Positions 1-12,072 of a stretch of 64,000 nt of DNA are shown here, piece by piece. Position 1 is the stretch's first letter. Each line of letters starts with the position of its first letter. The notes below the pieces were generated by a model. It did not search any database, was not told the DNA's origin, and worked only from the letters and a program-made list of their open reading frames with translations. The stretch comes from Brachynemurus nebulosus (Eukaryota > Arthropoda > Insecta > Neuroptera > Myrmeleontidae). A program made the position numbers and the translations under genes. The stretch lies in NCBI GenBank assembly GCA_035578155.1, contig JAPWDM010000003.1, positions 22,346,916-22,410,915 on the forward strand, in the 5' to 3' direction.

Positions 1-1634
1 AAAAATCATTACCAATTAATTTTATTTTGATGACGTCAAAACATAGTGTTACTCAGCATTTAAGAACGTGTCAGAAAATTTGCCAAGAATAAGAGAAGAG
101 AGTAAGTAATTTCAATGGAAAATAAAGGGGAACAATTATCTATATAACTGTACTTCACAGATGCCAAATATTATAAAAGTAATATTGCACATTGGGCGTT
201 ATATCTCCAAAATTTTATTACCTATAAATGTAATAAACATTTTATTTAAAGTTTTATTGATACAGAGGGGACTTTAAAAAGAGTGTAAAACAATAAATTT
301 TTCCCCAAACGCCATTTTTTTGTAAAAAGTTAATTGTTAGTAATTTCTGAAAATCGTATTTTTAAACGTTGGTTTATACAAGCGTACATATCAAACGTTA
401 GTAATGTATTATTTTGTCAGAAGGCGAAGCCTAAGGACTATTTAATATACACCAAAGAGCAAATAACATTGCATTTTGGTTTTGTACATCAAAAATAAAT
501 AATTTCAAATCTCCCTGGGGGATAATGACACATTTCTACTCCAATTTTATACACAATATTATTTCAAAATATGATTGATTCCATGATTTATTAAAATATA
601 ATTTCATCAAGTTTTTTCCAGTTAGTTACAAATTTAGTGAAATTAAAAATAGTTGTATCAAAGACTTTTGTTCCTGGTTATTGAGAGAATATCCTCAAAA
701 AGTGCCTCTGTTTGCTCGGAGCGAACCAAGTCTGTGCGTATTTCGCAACTACACGCACGTAAACGTAGGAATAAGGCATTTTCAGTACGAAGTTTAGTTT
801 GTGAATGACCACTGTTTGAATTGTGTGTCCGTTAACATTATAAAAGTGCTTTTATTAGCAGAATAATTGGCCTGATTAAAAATTAGCCATGCCTCTCTGT
901 TTTAAAAGTTATGGCTTTTTTCTATCAGCAGGACCGGTTTTACCCATTTTGTGGCGCTAGACATTTTCTTATGACCGAGCCCTTCCTCTCGCCCTGGGGC
1001 CGGATTTATCTTTGATATACACCAGGGTATCTTATGGAAGAATATTACTTTTGTGGAAATTTTTCCGAAAAGTAGAGTTGACAAGAAGAAAAAAACGCTT
1101 ACCCTTCCTATTTTAAGAGAAAACTACATACATCTTAAATATTGATTAAAATATTTAAAATATATGTATGTTGTAGACAGTTTGACCGGGCCCTAGACAT
1201 TTGTCTAATTTGTCTATGCGATGATCCAGTTCTACCTATCAGACTAAGAAAATCAAATAACTGAATTGACAACAGAGTTTGATATTCTGCTAAGATATAT
1301 TTCCCAACCCTTTTAAAGTTGTCAATGTCTACAAACCTTCTTTAACTATTCAAATATTTTTTTTAGAATTTTTACACAATAAATACTAACGATACTAACA
1401 ATATTAAGAGAAAAAATAAAAATAGCATTTTATTAATGCTGAAGATACAAGAATATTAATATTGTACTCAACACTTCGATCCAACTGAAAGTAATCCATT
1501 AACTGTTTTTACATTTGTTTAAATTTAGTTCTAAAATTAATCGTGATCATCTGTTCTTGAACTTAATAAAAAGCCTATACCTATCGAAAACGTACATTGT
1601 ATGTAGTTATAATGCTAACAATAATGTTTATCTA
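1..1634. other. AT-rich non-coding DNA
   Basis: No exon is recognisable on either strand; the short open frames start at non-ATG codons or show no known motif. At about 925-1020 and 1180-1210 there are GC-richer remnants (a 'ggaccggttttaccc' stretch and 'ggggccggattta') resembling the ends of the dispersed CAGGG-CGGATT repeat also seen near 41463, 48483 and 60598. Nothing else is evident. Confidence 0.5.
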
Positions 1635-1954
1635 CTGACTGCTATGAAATTTCTTATTTACTGTAAAAAATACTATCTAGGTAAGCTATGTTTAGCATAC
1701 AACTGTGCGAACTTTTGTATTTTACACATGATTGCATGCAAAGAACCACAAACTACTAAACTTTCATTAAATTTTCTGCAGTAACGTAAAAGCCCCTATA
1801 CTGGAACGCGATCATATGTCGGAGCAGTTTTGACATTTATATATTAATGAAGTTATTTCTGAAAGAAACCTCTGATAACAAAAATTATTAACAGAATGAT
1901 TGTTTTCAATTTAAATTCACCTCGGATTTAATGTTTCCTTACTTAATTAAAGAA

Positions 1955-1957
<3 letters not shown>

Positions 1958-2044
<87 letters not shown>
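1958..2044. repeat. (TA)n microsatellite
   Basis: Uninterrupted TA dinucleotide run of about 86 bases, inside the 1784-3074 transposon. Confidence 0.95.
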
Positions 2045-2048
<4 letters not shown>

Positions 2049-2222
2049 CAGTTTTTGCTAAATATGTCTCTTTTGCTTTTGATTAATATTTATTAATAGA
2101 AACACATGCCTTATAAATTTCAACATTTTTCAGTCGAAGTTAACACAATAAAACTCTACAAATAATTTTTATTAGTTCAGTTAAGAGATTATAAGAGCTA
2201 AACCACCTTTTTATTTGGTTTA

Positions 2223-2227
<5 letters not shown>

Positions 2228-2293
<66 letters not shown>

Positions 2294-2312
2294 CATACAT
2301 ATATATATATAT

Positions 2313-2390
<78 letters not shown>

Positions 2391-2391
2391 A
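2228..2391. repeat. (TA)n microsatellite with CA/TG interruptions
   Basis: TA run of about 160 bases with scattered TACA variants and a terminal (TG)n stretch, consistent with replication slippage plus point change. It lies inside the 1784-3074 transposon. Confidence 0.95.
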
Positions 2392-3360
2392 TTTCTATTC
2401 AGTATAGATATAACCTCTTGTATGTAACTTATATCGTGTACGTAAAATAACTAAATATTTATATTATAAATAGCTTTAATTTCTTTTTGAGTCTAAAATA
2501 TTTATTTACTGCTTTAAAATCGTAAAATTTTTAATATTTTTTTTTATTTCGGAGCGTTTAATCAATTCATAAATGAAAAAATATTGATTTGAAATCGCAA
2601 AATCATAATATGAATGGAAATATGGGGGCCATTTTGACATATTAGTGTTAAAACTGACCTAAAATAAATTTCACTGTCGTTTTTTACAAGATCACTAGTA
2701 GCGAAACCTTATTTGTTGAAAATACAGCTTTTTATCCTTTATTTATATCTAAGACTTAAACCATTCTATATTTCCTACTTTGACGTCTAGATGTCACTCT
2801 ATGTATGTCATATGCATGTGTGTCTCATTAAACATTCCGAACTATTGATGCTAATGAATTCCGATATGGGAGCTTACATTTTATAAAAGAAAAACGTTGA
2901 TAATTAAAAATTTTTGGGTTGTATTTGTTTAAAAACATATTCATTGGATTAAAAAAAAACTTGGTTTCATGCTTATTAAGAAACAAAAATGGATGTTTAA
3001 TTTATTTATTAATTTTTATAAGCCAGTTTAATGACACACCTAAAAATAGTGTTCCGGTATAGGGGATTTTACGTTATATTTTAGTGAAATCTTTGCAAAA
3101 TTTTTATCCAACAACTAAAGGAGTATTTCTTTTCTAATACAATTCACGGTCGACATAATATAATGTGTTATATTCGTACCAAATTTATACTTTTTATTGT
3201 GAATTTCATATTAATTTTGGATAAAGTATAATAGGTAACTTACCTACAATTAATTGTAAGGCATATTACACACTCATCGCTGCGCGGCTCTTGCGTAACA
3301 TTTCTGCTCGAGTGTAATAATTTAACTTACAACATCAACTATGTAGTATACTAGTTTATG

Positions 3361-5796
3361 ATATGAGTGTTCTATTTTTTGTTTTAATAATTTAATAGTA
3401 CTTACTATTTAATCAATATTGATCATAATTAAACAATGAACTTCTTAAATACAGTATTTATATAGTTTTATATACAACTAATAGCCACTGAATTCATTAC
3501 TGGTATTTTGATAATACGTTTCTATAATGTTAACGGTTAGTTAAAATTGGCCAACAAAATATTTTTAAATAAATGCAACAAAGAACTCAAGAAACAGACG
3601 ATACCATTTGAAATTTAATTTTTATAACTTTTGTTAGAATATTTAATTCTTATTTTCTTATATAGCGCAAAAACTTAAGTGGCTTTTTGTGGGGATGAGA
3701 AAGTAGTTGTTCAGTAGCTTTCTCTTTCTATTTCTAGACGTTTAAGATGCTCTGTCATTAAACATCCCATTTTAATAGTTCAGTACAAGTGTGTTTCAAA
3801 AATGAAATCTTAAATCTTAAATTGCTGATTCAGAAGGGTAAGTATTATAAATTTGCATCTGGCTACTGACGCACTGAGACGGGGTGTTTTTCGGATACGT
3901 AGAGATGCAAATAGAAGGGATAAAAGAAAGCACTCAGTTGACCAACTCTTCCAGGAAGATATACTATCCTAGTGGTACTACTTATACGAAAATAAAATTA
4001 CAATATTTTTATTTAAAAGTTTAGGAAATTTGCTTAGATTACTAAAACCCATTTTCAATGTTAAATACTATTAGTTATCTGTTTAAGATTCTTATAAAAC
4101 CAATTGTTTAGTTCTATAAAAAATAAAGGTTATTTATGATTGGGATAAAAATATCCTTTGTAAATCAATGGCTGAAGAAATGGCTAGGAAAATCTAGGGA
4201 ATTGGCTAGGAATGCCACTGTTTTTAAAAGAAATATAACCCCATCTGCTAGACAACAGAAACAACAAGTTTCTGTAGAACTACTTCAACCAATCAATCGA
4301 TTTTTTTTAACTAATTCTTTTGATTGCATCTTTTATTGGATGTTTTTAGGTAATATTTTTGTTTCATTCAGGACGAAGTAATGCCGCTTTTGCCTTGTAA
4401 TATTATTTTTCTCAATTTCTTAAACTTCTGGAGACATTACACATAATATAAAATATGGTTTTTTATGTCCCACCACATCCTGCATATATTTTGATTAGAA
4501 CATTGAAAACTACGTTTGTAATACAGGTATTTTTCAGGGCCATATCGCAAAAACCGACCTATATAAATACGTACTTCATTCGTTCTAATAGAAGTTTAGC
4601 TATATTCCTTTAAAAAATAGGCGTCGCTTCTTTAAAACTTACAGGAATCACTTTCATCATTTATGTCGTTTATATTCTAAAGTATTTTTATCTCTCAGCT
4701 TACACAAAATATCGTTTAAGCAGTCATTGACTCCATATGTATAATTACGTATATGTTCATTTTAAATACTATCATAGTTTAAAAAAATTTGTGTAGTAAT
4801 AAAAATAAAATAAGGATTCGAAAAAAAATTTAAAAAAAATAAGTACAAGAGAAAAATTTAAATGAATAAAGGCTATCGATGAACATAGAATAAAAGCTAT
4901 CGATTGAAATATTTGTTTTAAAAATTTGTCATCCAATGTTAAAATAGATTAATTTGAAATTCGAAAGTTGTTTTCTTTTATATACATAGGTACCTATATA
5001 TTTTAAAAAATGTTTTCGCCTGGTACTTGAATCGTATTCAAGTACGTTCGGATAATTAATTGAACTTCCTATACAAGTTAGTTTACATTATTTGTAATAA
5101 ATTTTCAGAAAACTATAGTGTGGTCCACATCATTGATGATAAGTACTATATTACTTTTTTTATTCAAAAAGAAACGTTTTTTACATTATGAAAATATTGT
5201 TATTTGGAAATGATTTTTTTCACCAGCTAGTAACTTGAATACTTGTTTCACATAAGTTTTATCTTTTCTGTAACTATAACTTTAGTACATTTCCTAGTGC
5301 TATCAAATAGCCGAGATTTTTCTGAATTTTCCAAATATTTATAATATCTATATAATGTCCCGACAACGAACGAAATTCTTAGTGATTTTCCAGTGAACAT
5401 ATAGACGAAATTTCGAATCTGTATTTGAAATATTTCCCCAAGATTTGTTTGTCCCAATCTAGTAATGAGAAATGTACTAAAATTTGTGAATTCACGAGTG
5501 ACCCATTGAAAAGTAATAAGTAGTTGATTTTTTATCGTGAATAACTGCATGAGTTACAAATAACTAAGGAACGCAAACAAAGAGTCTTTCGTTGGAAGTT
5601 ATGTTTTTTGCTATAGTTTTATTGATTTATAACTAAATTATGTATTCAGTTAATTTACATCACTTTTTTTTACGTTTTTCTATAAGAACGAACATTCAAA
5701 AGAATAACTAAATTTCTAATACGAATTTCAAAAGTACTAGGTATTTCTTTTTTTGCTCGTGACCCTACGTGACTGTGAAGAATATAAATTTTATTT
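3361..5796. other. AT-rich non-coding DNA
   Basis: I see no exon, RNA gene or clear transposon end in this stretch. The longest ATG-started frame (about 4136-4381, plus) has no recognisable domain and no conserved-looking composition, so it is not called as a gene. Confidence 0.4.
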
Positions 5797-6225
5797 ACTA
5801 CTGTTATAAAGTTTCTCATTTTCTATATAATAATATTAGGTAAATTATGTTTTACATGCAGCTTTCCAAAATTTTGTACTTTACACCCGATTTTGTGTAA
5901 AGAACCACAACTTACTACATTTTTATTAATCTTTATACTGTATATATTGTATTTAAATCTGTACAAAATTGAAGGTTGGCATTTGTTTTACTACATTTCA
6001 AGTTCGACATAATTTTAACATATTATGTACCAAATTTATATTATTTATTTTTGAATTTCATACTTTTCGTAAATAAAGTGTAGCACATGATTCGGTTATA
6101 AGGAATATTACAGATATTACACACTCACGCAACTACGAACTCGCCGTTGCGCGGTTCTTGCGTGAATTTTTCCCTTGTGTGTAATATGCAACTTACAACC
6201 TCAATTACGTAATATACTTTTTTTC
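5797..6225. repeat. Old dispersed repeat, copy B (uninterrupted)
   Basis: Continuous paralogue of the two halves of copy A (1635-1781 and 3077-3360). At the position matching the copy-A insertion it reads through a TA ('actgtatatatt' near 5937-5948) without the 1.29-kb element, so it serves as an empty-site reference. Confidence 0.5.
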
Positions 6226-9056
6226 TTTGTGATGGAGTGTGAATATAAAATTGGCTTATTTGTTAATCAACAAAATATTTTATAAAATTATAGCTGTTTT
6301 CATGACTTTTCAACTTTCAACTTTCCGCTACCTTTGAAAAAAAGCTCTATTCATTCTTTCATTTTTGTCATCTCATCATATGCTTCCTAAAGAAATATTT
6401 GAAGACAAATGCAAATTTTAGTAAAGTTTAGTTCGGAAATTCTATCAAGTGTGGAGATGGCACTACTTGAATGCTATCAAAATTGAATTGAGTAAATTTT
6501 TGTATTATTTTTTCAAATCACTTTACGCCCAAATGACTGCAGAACTGTTGTTCTTTCTACATTTCAACGTACATAACTTTAAAAACAAAACTTTCATAAT
6601 TTTGGGGGTAGGAATAGTTTTCAGAGAATTTAAGCGAATCCTGAACATTTCAGTGATAAATGTTTGACATTTTTTAGCATAAAAACTACGTATTTTGACA
6701 CAAAATGTTAGTAAAAAATTAAATTTTTGCATCCATACGACAGAAATAGTCTACTAAAGATAAAGTAGTTTAATTAATGTGGCTGACGCACAAAAAAGAT
6801 CTATCATTTAACACATTTTAATCACTAATCAACTTATGAGAAATATTTAAAATCAAACGCCATTTATATTATAACAAATTATCAAATTAATTAATGATCG
6901 CTTTTATATAATTATTACTTGCTCGACAAATAGAACTATCACACAACAAACAATATACCAGAAAATTATTTTTGAAATTTTAAAAATGTTTTTCAAATAA
7001 TTTTTTGATATCAATTCACTCGATATTTTTGTAAATGTTTCTCACACATAAAAATAGCATACAAAGATACATGTTATATCTAGAAGAGAATATGTAACTT
7101 GAATTATTGGCAATGATAAGCCATAACAGATACGAGTATCCGTATGTGCGACAATGATGATGAGTGCCGTTGTCGACGTGGCCATCACGACTAGTGCTTG
7201 AATTGAGCGTACGTCGACTAATACCAACAAAATCTTAATACAACAGCAGCCGAGTGACTGAGTATACGAGAAGAGATAGTGGGATATCGGGATGCGGCAT
7301 CCATTTTAGGAGATGGGCGTAAAATCTGCCGGGAAACATTCAGCAGGGAAACAACAACACAAAACCTGCCTCATTCTTTTTTATTATTGTCTCAAAATCA
7401 ATTATCTTGTATTATTTATTTTTAAAAAATTTCTGAATTTTTAATAGAAATAAAAAGTAAAAAAAAAAAAAATAAATTTTAATTTTTGGAAAATTTGATT
7501 CCGATTTTATAAATTTAAAACTAAAATTTTAAAATTATTTTATCAAATTAATATTATATAATTTTAATAATTCTTTCCGTGAAAAATAATAAAAATAGTT
7601 TACAATTTAAATTATTTTGTAATTCACGATTTGTTATTTTTAGATAAATATTTTGCCAAATTTCTTTTTTGTTTTTTTTTTTTAACACCAAAAATAATCA
7701 TTTTTGTAACAATACAAATTTTTTCAAATGATCTAATTCTTATTGTTAGAGAGGACAGTTATGAAATGAAGCCGCGACAAAATCAAACTGCATTAAAATA
7801 TATTAAAAATAATTCTTTTCTAGGTCATCATCTGGAGTGTAGGCGTTGAAAATAGATCAAGAAAAAATTGTTTCTATTTTCTTTGATAAACATTTTCACA
7901 ATATATGTGGACTAATGATAATTTTATCATTGAATAATCACCATTTTTTTATTGCGGTGATTCTTGCACACGAAACTGTAAGTTTTATCGCATTCTTGAC
8001 AAATTTTATTGTCCTTTTTCACTTGGACAAATACAATTACTTATATTATTGTAATTTATTATTAACTAAAAAAAAAAAATCGAAAAAGTATATACGGAGG
8101 GAGAGCATTTTCGGCCGCAGACAAGAGGCGGGTGGCGCACGGAATAGGTGGCCGCGACGAATAAAGTTCGTTTAGTACTTTTAAAAAAAATCTGTTCCAC
8201 GGCCAGGTCGCATGTATGAATGTATTTTACTGGTTGGCTAAAAGCTATTTTGGCAATTACAAACATAAAATGATTTTTTTTAGACAGTTATCAGAACTTG
8301 TTCACAAAAGACTTGTCAATTTAACTGTTATATTATGTATTAAATAATTTCAAAATTCAAGCGATCGATGTCAAAATAGTTTATTGACAGCGAAATGTCT
8401 TTTTTGTTTCAACGCCAAAGTAGATTTTTAAATATTATGTGAATTTATTTACATAAGAGTTAGATAGAAATTAAATTTTTTCTTCGAAAAATAGAAATGC
8501 ACAAAAAAAGTGCTTTTTCTAAATTAATGTATTTTTATGATAAAAAAAAACAAACTATTAGTATTTACAGAAATAGGTCACAAAAAATATTAATAGAATC
8601 TGTCGTTAGTAACATTAATAATTCTTTTTGGTTAGTTAATTCTAGTTATGGTTGGCTAGTATAGATTAATTGTTGATTGAGGGTGGTTTTAATTATTGAA
8701 ATTGATTTAAAGTATACTAAATATTTAAATTAATTACTTTTGATATTTTAGTATGGGCTATGTAATAAAACACTAATCTAGTGCCAAAAATTTCATCAAC
8801 GTTTTCTTTTTTTTTTTTAATACATACGGTCTGCTAGTGAAATAGCACTGAGTAATCCAAAAAGGTACAAACGTTATAATTTATGTAATAATTTTTATGT
8901 AAGATTTTATACGTAACACAAATTTTTTCACACTTGTGTATAAAACTGTACACCACAATGACAAGTATGATGACATTCCAGAAAAAAGACAAGAGTGTAA
9001 TCGAGCGAAAAACAACAAAATATGTAGTAAGCAGAAAAAAATTTTGCCACACTTAC
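6226..9056. other. Intronic or downstream region of the thioredoxin-like gene
   Basis: This lies 3' of the first coding exon on the minus strand. No second exon was recognised here; the expected continuation of a thioredoxin fold is not visible in any minus-strand frame. Two short GC-rich islands, about 7130-7340 and 8090-8165, stand out from the background but have no convincing frame. They could be transposon remnants or untranslated exons. Confidence 0.35.
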
Positions 9057-9258
9057 ACCAAAACACTGCCACAAAATCTTTTTCATTTAATATTCGCTCG
9101 AGTTGCTTTGCGGTAACTTCTTCTATGACGGCTTCTTTATGGGCCCCGCCGCCCGCGGCCTTTTTCGCGTCAACAACCACATGTGTTGTGACATTAAGAA
9201 GTATTGTTATCACTATAAACACATAGAATATAATTCGAGATAACCACCGAACATTCAT
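9057..9258 (-). CDS. Thioredoxin-fold secretory-pathway protein, first coding exon (partial)
   Basis: The ATG at 9258-9256 opens a frame encoding about 67 residues before a consensus donor (gtaagt, 9056-9051), which leaves a split codon. Residues 1-30 (MNVRWLSRIIFYVFIVITIL...) form a basic-then-hydrophobic signal peptide or anchor. An Ala/Gly-rich linker with KKAAGGGAHKEA follows, then EEVTAKQLERILNEKDFVAVFW, which is the beta1-alpha1-beta2 opening of a thioredoxin-like domain. The chain stops at the W where the CxxC-type active-site segment would begin in the next exon. The frame extends upstream to 9315 only through non-ATG codons, so 9258 is preferred. The product probably enters the ER, but which family member it is, and whether it has redox cysteines, cannot be seen. 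The remaining exons were not found in the window. Confidence 0.6.
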
Positions 9259-9500
9259 GGCACTGCTCAACAAGATGATGATTCCTGATGGAGTCGCATT
9301 CACACTCCCGCACACACTTTATCGGCTGTCGCTTGTTATTATTGTTGTAATATTACGCCGCGACCCTCCCAGAAATGCAACACGACCGTGCCAATGATCT
9401 CCACTGCCAAGAAAATAAGAAGTCCTATACTTTCCCACTAGGAATCCCTCCACCACTATCTGAAACGAACGGTAACGAAGTCGCCACAAACAACTACTAG
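9259..9500 (-). promoter_or_regulatory. Probable 5' UTR/promoter region of the thioredoxin-like gene
   Basis: Directly upstream of the minus-strand ATG at 9258, base composition becomes markedly richer in G+C and CpG (for example 'acgccgcgaccctccc' near 9354-9369) than the surrounding AT-rich DNA, as expected around a transcription start. No TATA box or initiator is claimed. Confidence 0.3.
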
Positions 9501-11093
9501 CGACATTTCAGAATTATATGTCGTCATACCGTCGAAATGTAACGTCATTGTCTACTACTTTGTAAAGTTTATTTTTACTTCCACTGATTTCCACTCAAGT
9601 TTTACAAATTAATTATAGGAGATTCTCTTCGCGTTAATTAGATTTTAAATATTTATTTTTATTAATAAATATATGTTCCATGCATGCATTTGTAGCAGAC
9701 ATATAATTCATTGAATGCCGAATACGCCGCAAATTGTTTTTAAATCATAATAATAACATATTTATAAAAAGATTTCATTCAGTCGCGCAGCTAAATACAA
9801 AGCACACATCTTTGGTTCCATGAATTATTTCATTAAGCTTTTACTTACGGCACCCAGCACAAACCTTTTCTCAACCGCATGTGAAATTTCCTAAAGTTTT
9901 AATTACTTCTTCCCCATAATAGATAATTTGGCATATTTACAAGGAAGCTAAGAAAAGTCCCAATAGTTTATAAGATTTACAGGTAGAAGCAAATCTTTGA
10001 GAGAAAAACGGTGACAATTTTCTAGCTGTTGGAGAAAATAGCTTAATATATAAAAAAAGAGATAGCTGTAGATCTAATTCAAATTGACTTACTAATAAGC
10101 CCGACTCTCTCAAGAAAGTTACATCTTCTTATATACGATTTGAAGTTAATAGTATATTACTTATCGAGGATCATAAGTATTATTATTATGGCCTCGAATG
10201 TAGTCTGAGAATTCGAGGTTGAAAACCGAGGATTGTTAAGCATCCATAATAATAAAGTTCATTGGCGACGAAATCAAAAATAATAAAGTTTATTGACGAC
10301 TCCAAGACCCTATAGGTGACACGGTAATCGCACTATTATGATGGATTATAGAGGAAAAAATAAAAGGTTGTCAGAATCGATTTCATTTTGAATTAACATT
10401 TAAGTATATAAAAATATCAAAAAATAGATCCTAGGAAATAACCAAAGAATAGAATAGTAGATGTTACTCAAGCGTGAAGTTACCTACCATGTAAACGTCA
10501 ACTTACGATTCAAGAGATTGAAAAAATTATATTCCCACATCCCACATCTATTCGCAGTCGCAGCGCTCCTGTTTTCATTGATCAACATATTCATCTAACA
10601 ATAAAAATTTTACGAGAGATATAACTATATACCATGTACTAATACGTCAGTTTTCATACTTTTAACGTTCTTACAAAATTTGTAAATAATGTTAAATCGT
10701 AAATTTTATTAATAAACTCCTTTTGACGTAAAACCAAAAATTTAAATAGGTACACATATTTAATAAAATACCCTGTAAGACTCATTAATGAAAATAAATA
10801 ATTAATTAAGCAAATCGTGAAAAAATTTAACTTTCTTTATTTATTGTACAAGTCAGTACAGGAGAGGAGGGATTTTAATGGGAATTGACGCTTACGTGTC
10901 CAAGCTGGGCGCCAAAATAGTACTCTTATTTATCAAAATGTTTATGAATCATCAATACTAAAATTTTTCTGTTACACATAAATACATATTATACAATGTT
11001 GTGTCTAAATCAAGGATATTTTTGGCAATTTGTTTTGAAAGATATATTATTTTATTTTGGTCAAAACATTTCCATTAAATTCTAAATTGTACC
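9501..11093. other. Non-coding intergenic DNA
   Basis: No exon is recognised. Around 10240-10305 a short phrase ('aataataaagttcattggcgac') is imperfectly duplicated in tandem. The rest is featureless AT-rich sequence. Confidence 0.4.
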
Positions 11094-11101
11094 ATCTATA
11101 C

Positions 11102-11318
11102 CAGGGCTATATGTTGCCCGCCCTGAACTTTTTTTGGCCCGCGAAATTCATCACGCTTACACAACATAATATGTTTATTTTATATTGACCAAGGTAGTGA
11201 AAACCAATGTATTAAAATAGTACATAATATATGGGAACACATAATTTTATATGCGGCCCGTAGAGTTATGATGCGCTTCCAAAGTGGCCCGCAAGATCAT
11301 TTGAGTTGGCCACTCCTG
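11102..11318. mobile_element. hAT-type MITE
   Basis: A 217-bp insert begins with CAGGGCTATATGTTGCCCGC and ends with GAGTTGGCCACTCCTG, the CAGGG..CCTG end style of hAT elements. It has internal 'ggcccgc' phrases in both halves. The flanking octamers atctatac (11094-11101) and acctatac (11319-11326) match at 7 of 8 positions, as expected for an aged hAT 8-bp target duplication. There is no coding capacity. Confidence 0.65.
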
Positions 11319-11729
11319 ACCTATACCTTACTCAATTTAAGTCCATGGACGTCGACAAGGAAGTAGAAGGCAGAAATTGCAAAACACTATAGAAAATTAT
11401 GTTTTGATTAAGTAATGTTTAATTTTATCTTCAATATTTTTATTTTACTTTTAATTTTTAAAATGTTTAGATTTTCATAATTTTTTCTTGAACTAAAATA
11501 CTTAAAAAATACTATCGTATTTATAGTAGAAATTCTCAGTTATGCCAAATTTATCCAATAAGGAAGTAAAATCCTTCCCTCGCTCTAGATCTGCATTCTT
11601 CACCATCACATTTTATTTTATTTCTTCCGATAAATGCCAGCAGTTAAAAAGAAATATTTGATTTATATTGTTCAATACACGTAGGATGTGATTTATTTAT
11701 AAAATAACAATTTTTACCTTAAAGATACT

Positions 11730-11810
11730 ACTTTAAGTTTAGAAACTTCTGTCTAGGCCATTAACGAACATATAAGCCAAATATGTCACAGAAGTTTCTA
11801 AACTTAAAGT
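11730..11810. repeat. Perfect 23-bp hairpin
   Basis: The arm 11730-11752 (actttaagtttagaaacttc then tgt) is the exact reverse complement of 11788-11810, with a 35-nt loop. A further 5 bp pair outside with one mismatch. It could be a pre-miRNA-like stem or a tiny foldback element; no evidence separates these. Confidence 0.7.
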
Positions 11811-12072
11811 GGTATTTGCAAAGTTGAAATCCAAATAGCAAAAAAAAAAAATCTTAGTATTTTATTAGTCTATTTAAACTTTTCCAAGTACGTTTGTAAA
11901 CAAATCTAATAGTCAACACGTCTAGGTTTTGCACGAAGGAATATTGCTAATATTATTTGTTTGCTCTTTTTAGTATTTTCGTTTAGAGATGAGAGGAAAG
12001 TGAATTGACCTAGGCTATATTCTATGAGTTATTTTAGACTCCTGGGTATCCAAATAGTGCCAAAATATACTA

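Larger units (their letters stand above)
1784..3074. mobile_element. TA-flanked inverted-repeat DNA transposon, non-autonomous
   Basis: The ends are a 24-nt inverted repeat: 'acgtaaaagcccctatac' continuing to 'tggaac' at 1784-1807, matched with about two mismatches at 3051-3074 on the other strand. Both ends abut TA (1782-1783 and 3075-3076), which suggests a TA target duplication as in the Tc1/mariner superfamily. It has no transposase frame, and much of the interior is two (TA)n tracts. Paralogue copy B at 5797-6225 lacks the insertion, which supports the boundaries. Assignment to a superfamily is inference from the TA target only. Confidence 0.65.
1635..3360. repeat. Old dispersed repeat, copy A, split by a transposon
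   Basis: Positions 1635-1781 and 3077-3360 together align by eye with a continuous stretch at 5797-6225 (copy B). Shared landmarks are 'aaagaaccacaa', 'accaaatttata', and a 'ttacacactc...gcgcggctcttgcgt' block. Copy A is interrupted exactly by the element at 1784-3074. The family is not recognised; it contains no coding region. Confidence 0.5.

Noticed and set aside
1515..1784. 89-aa plus-strand frame rich in Tyr, Leu and Cys
   Set aside because: Starts at TTG, overlaps a decayed dispersed repeat and a transposon end, and has no recognisable motif.
8936..9226. Plus-strand open frame overlapping the thioredoxin-like exon
   Set aside because: It is antisense to a minus-strand exon with signal peptide, domain start and consensus donor; its own translation shows no domain.
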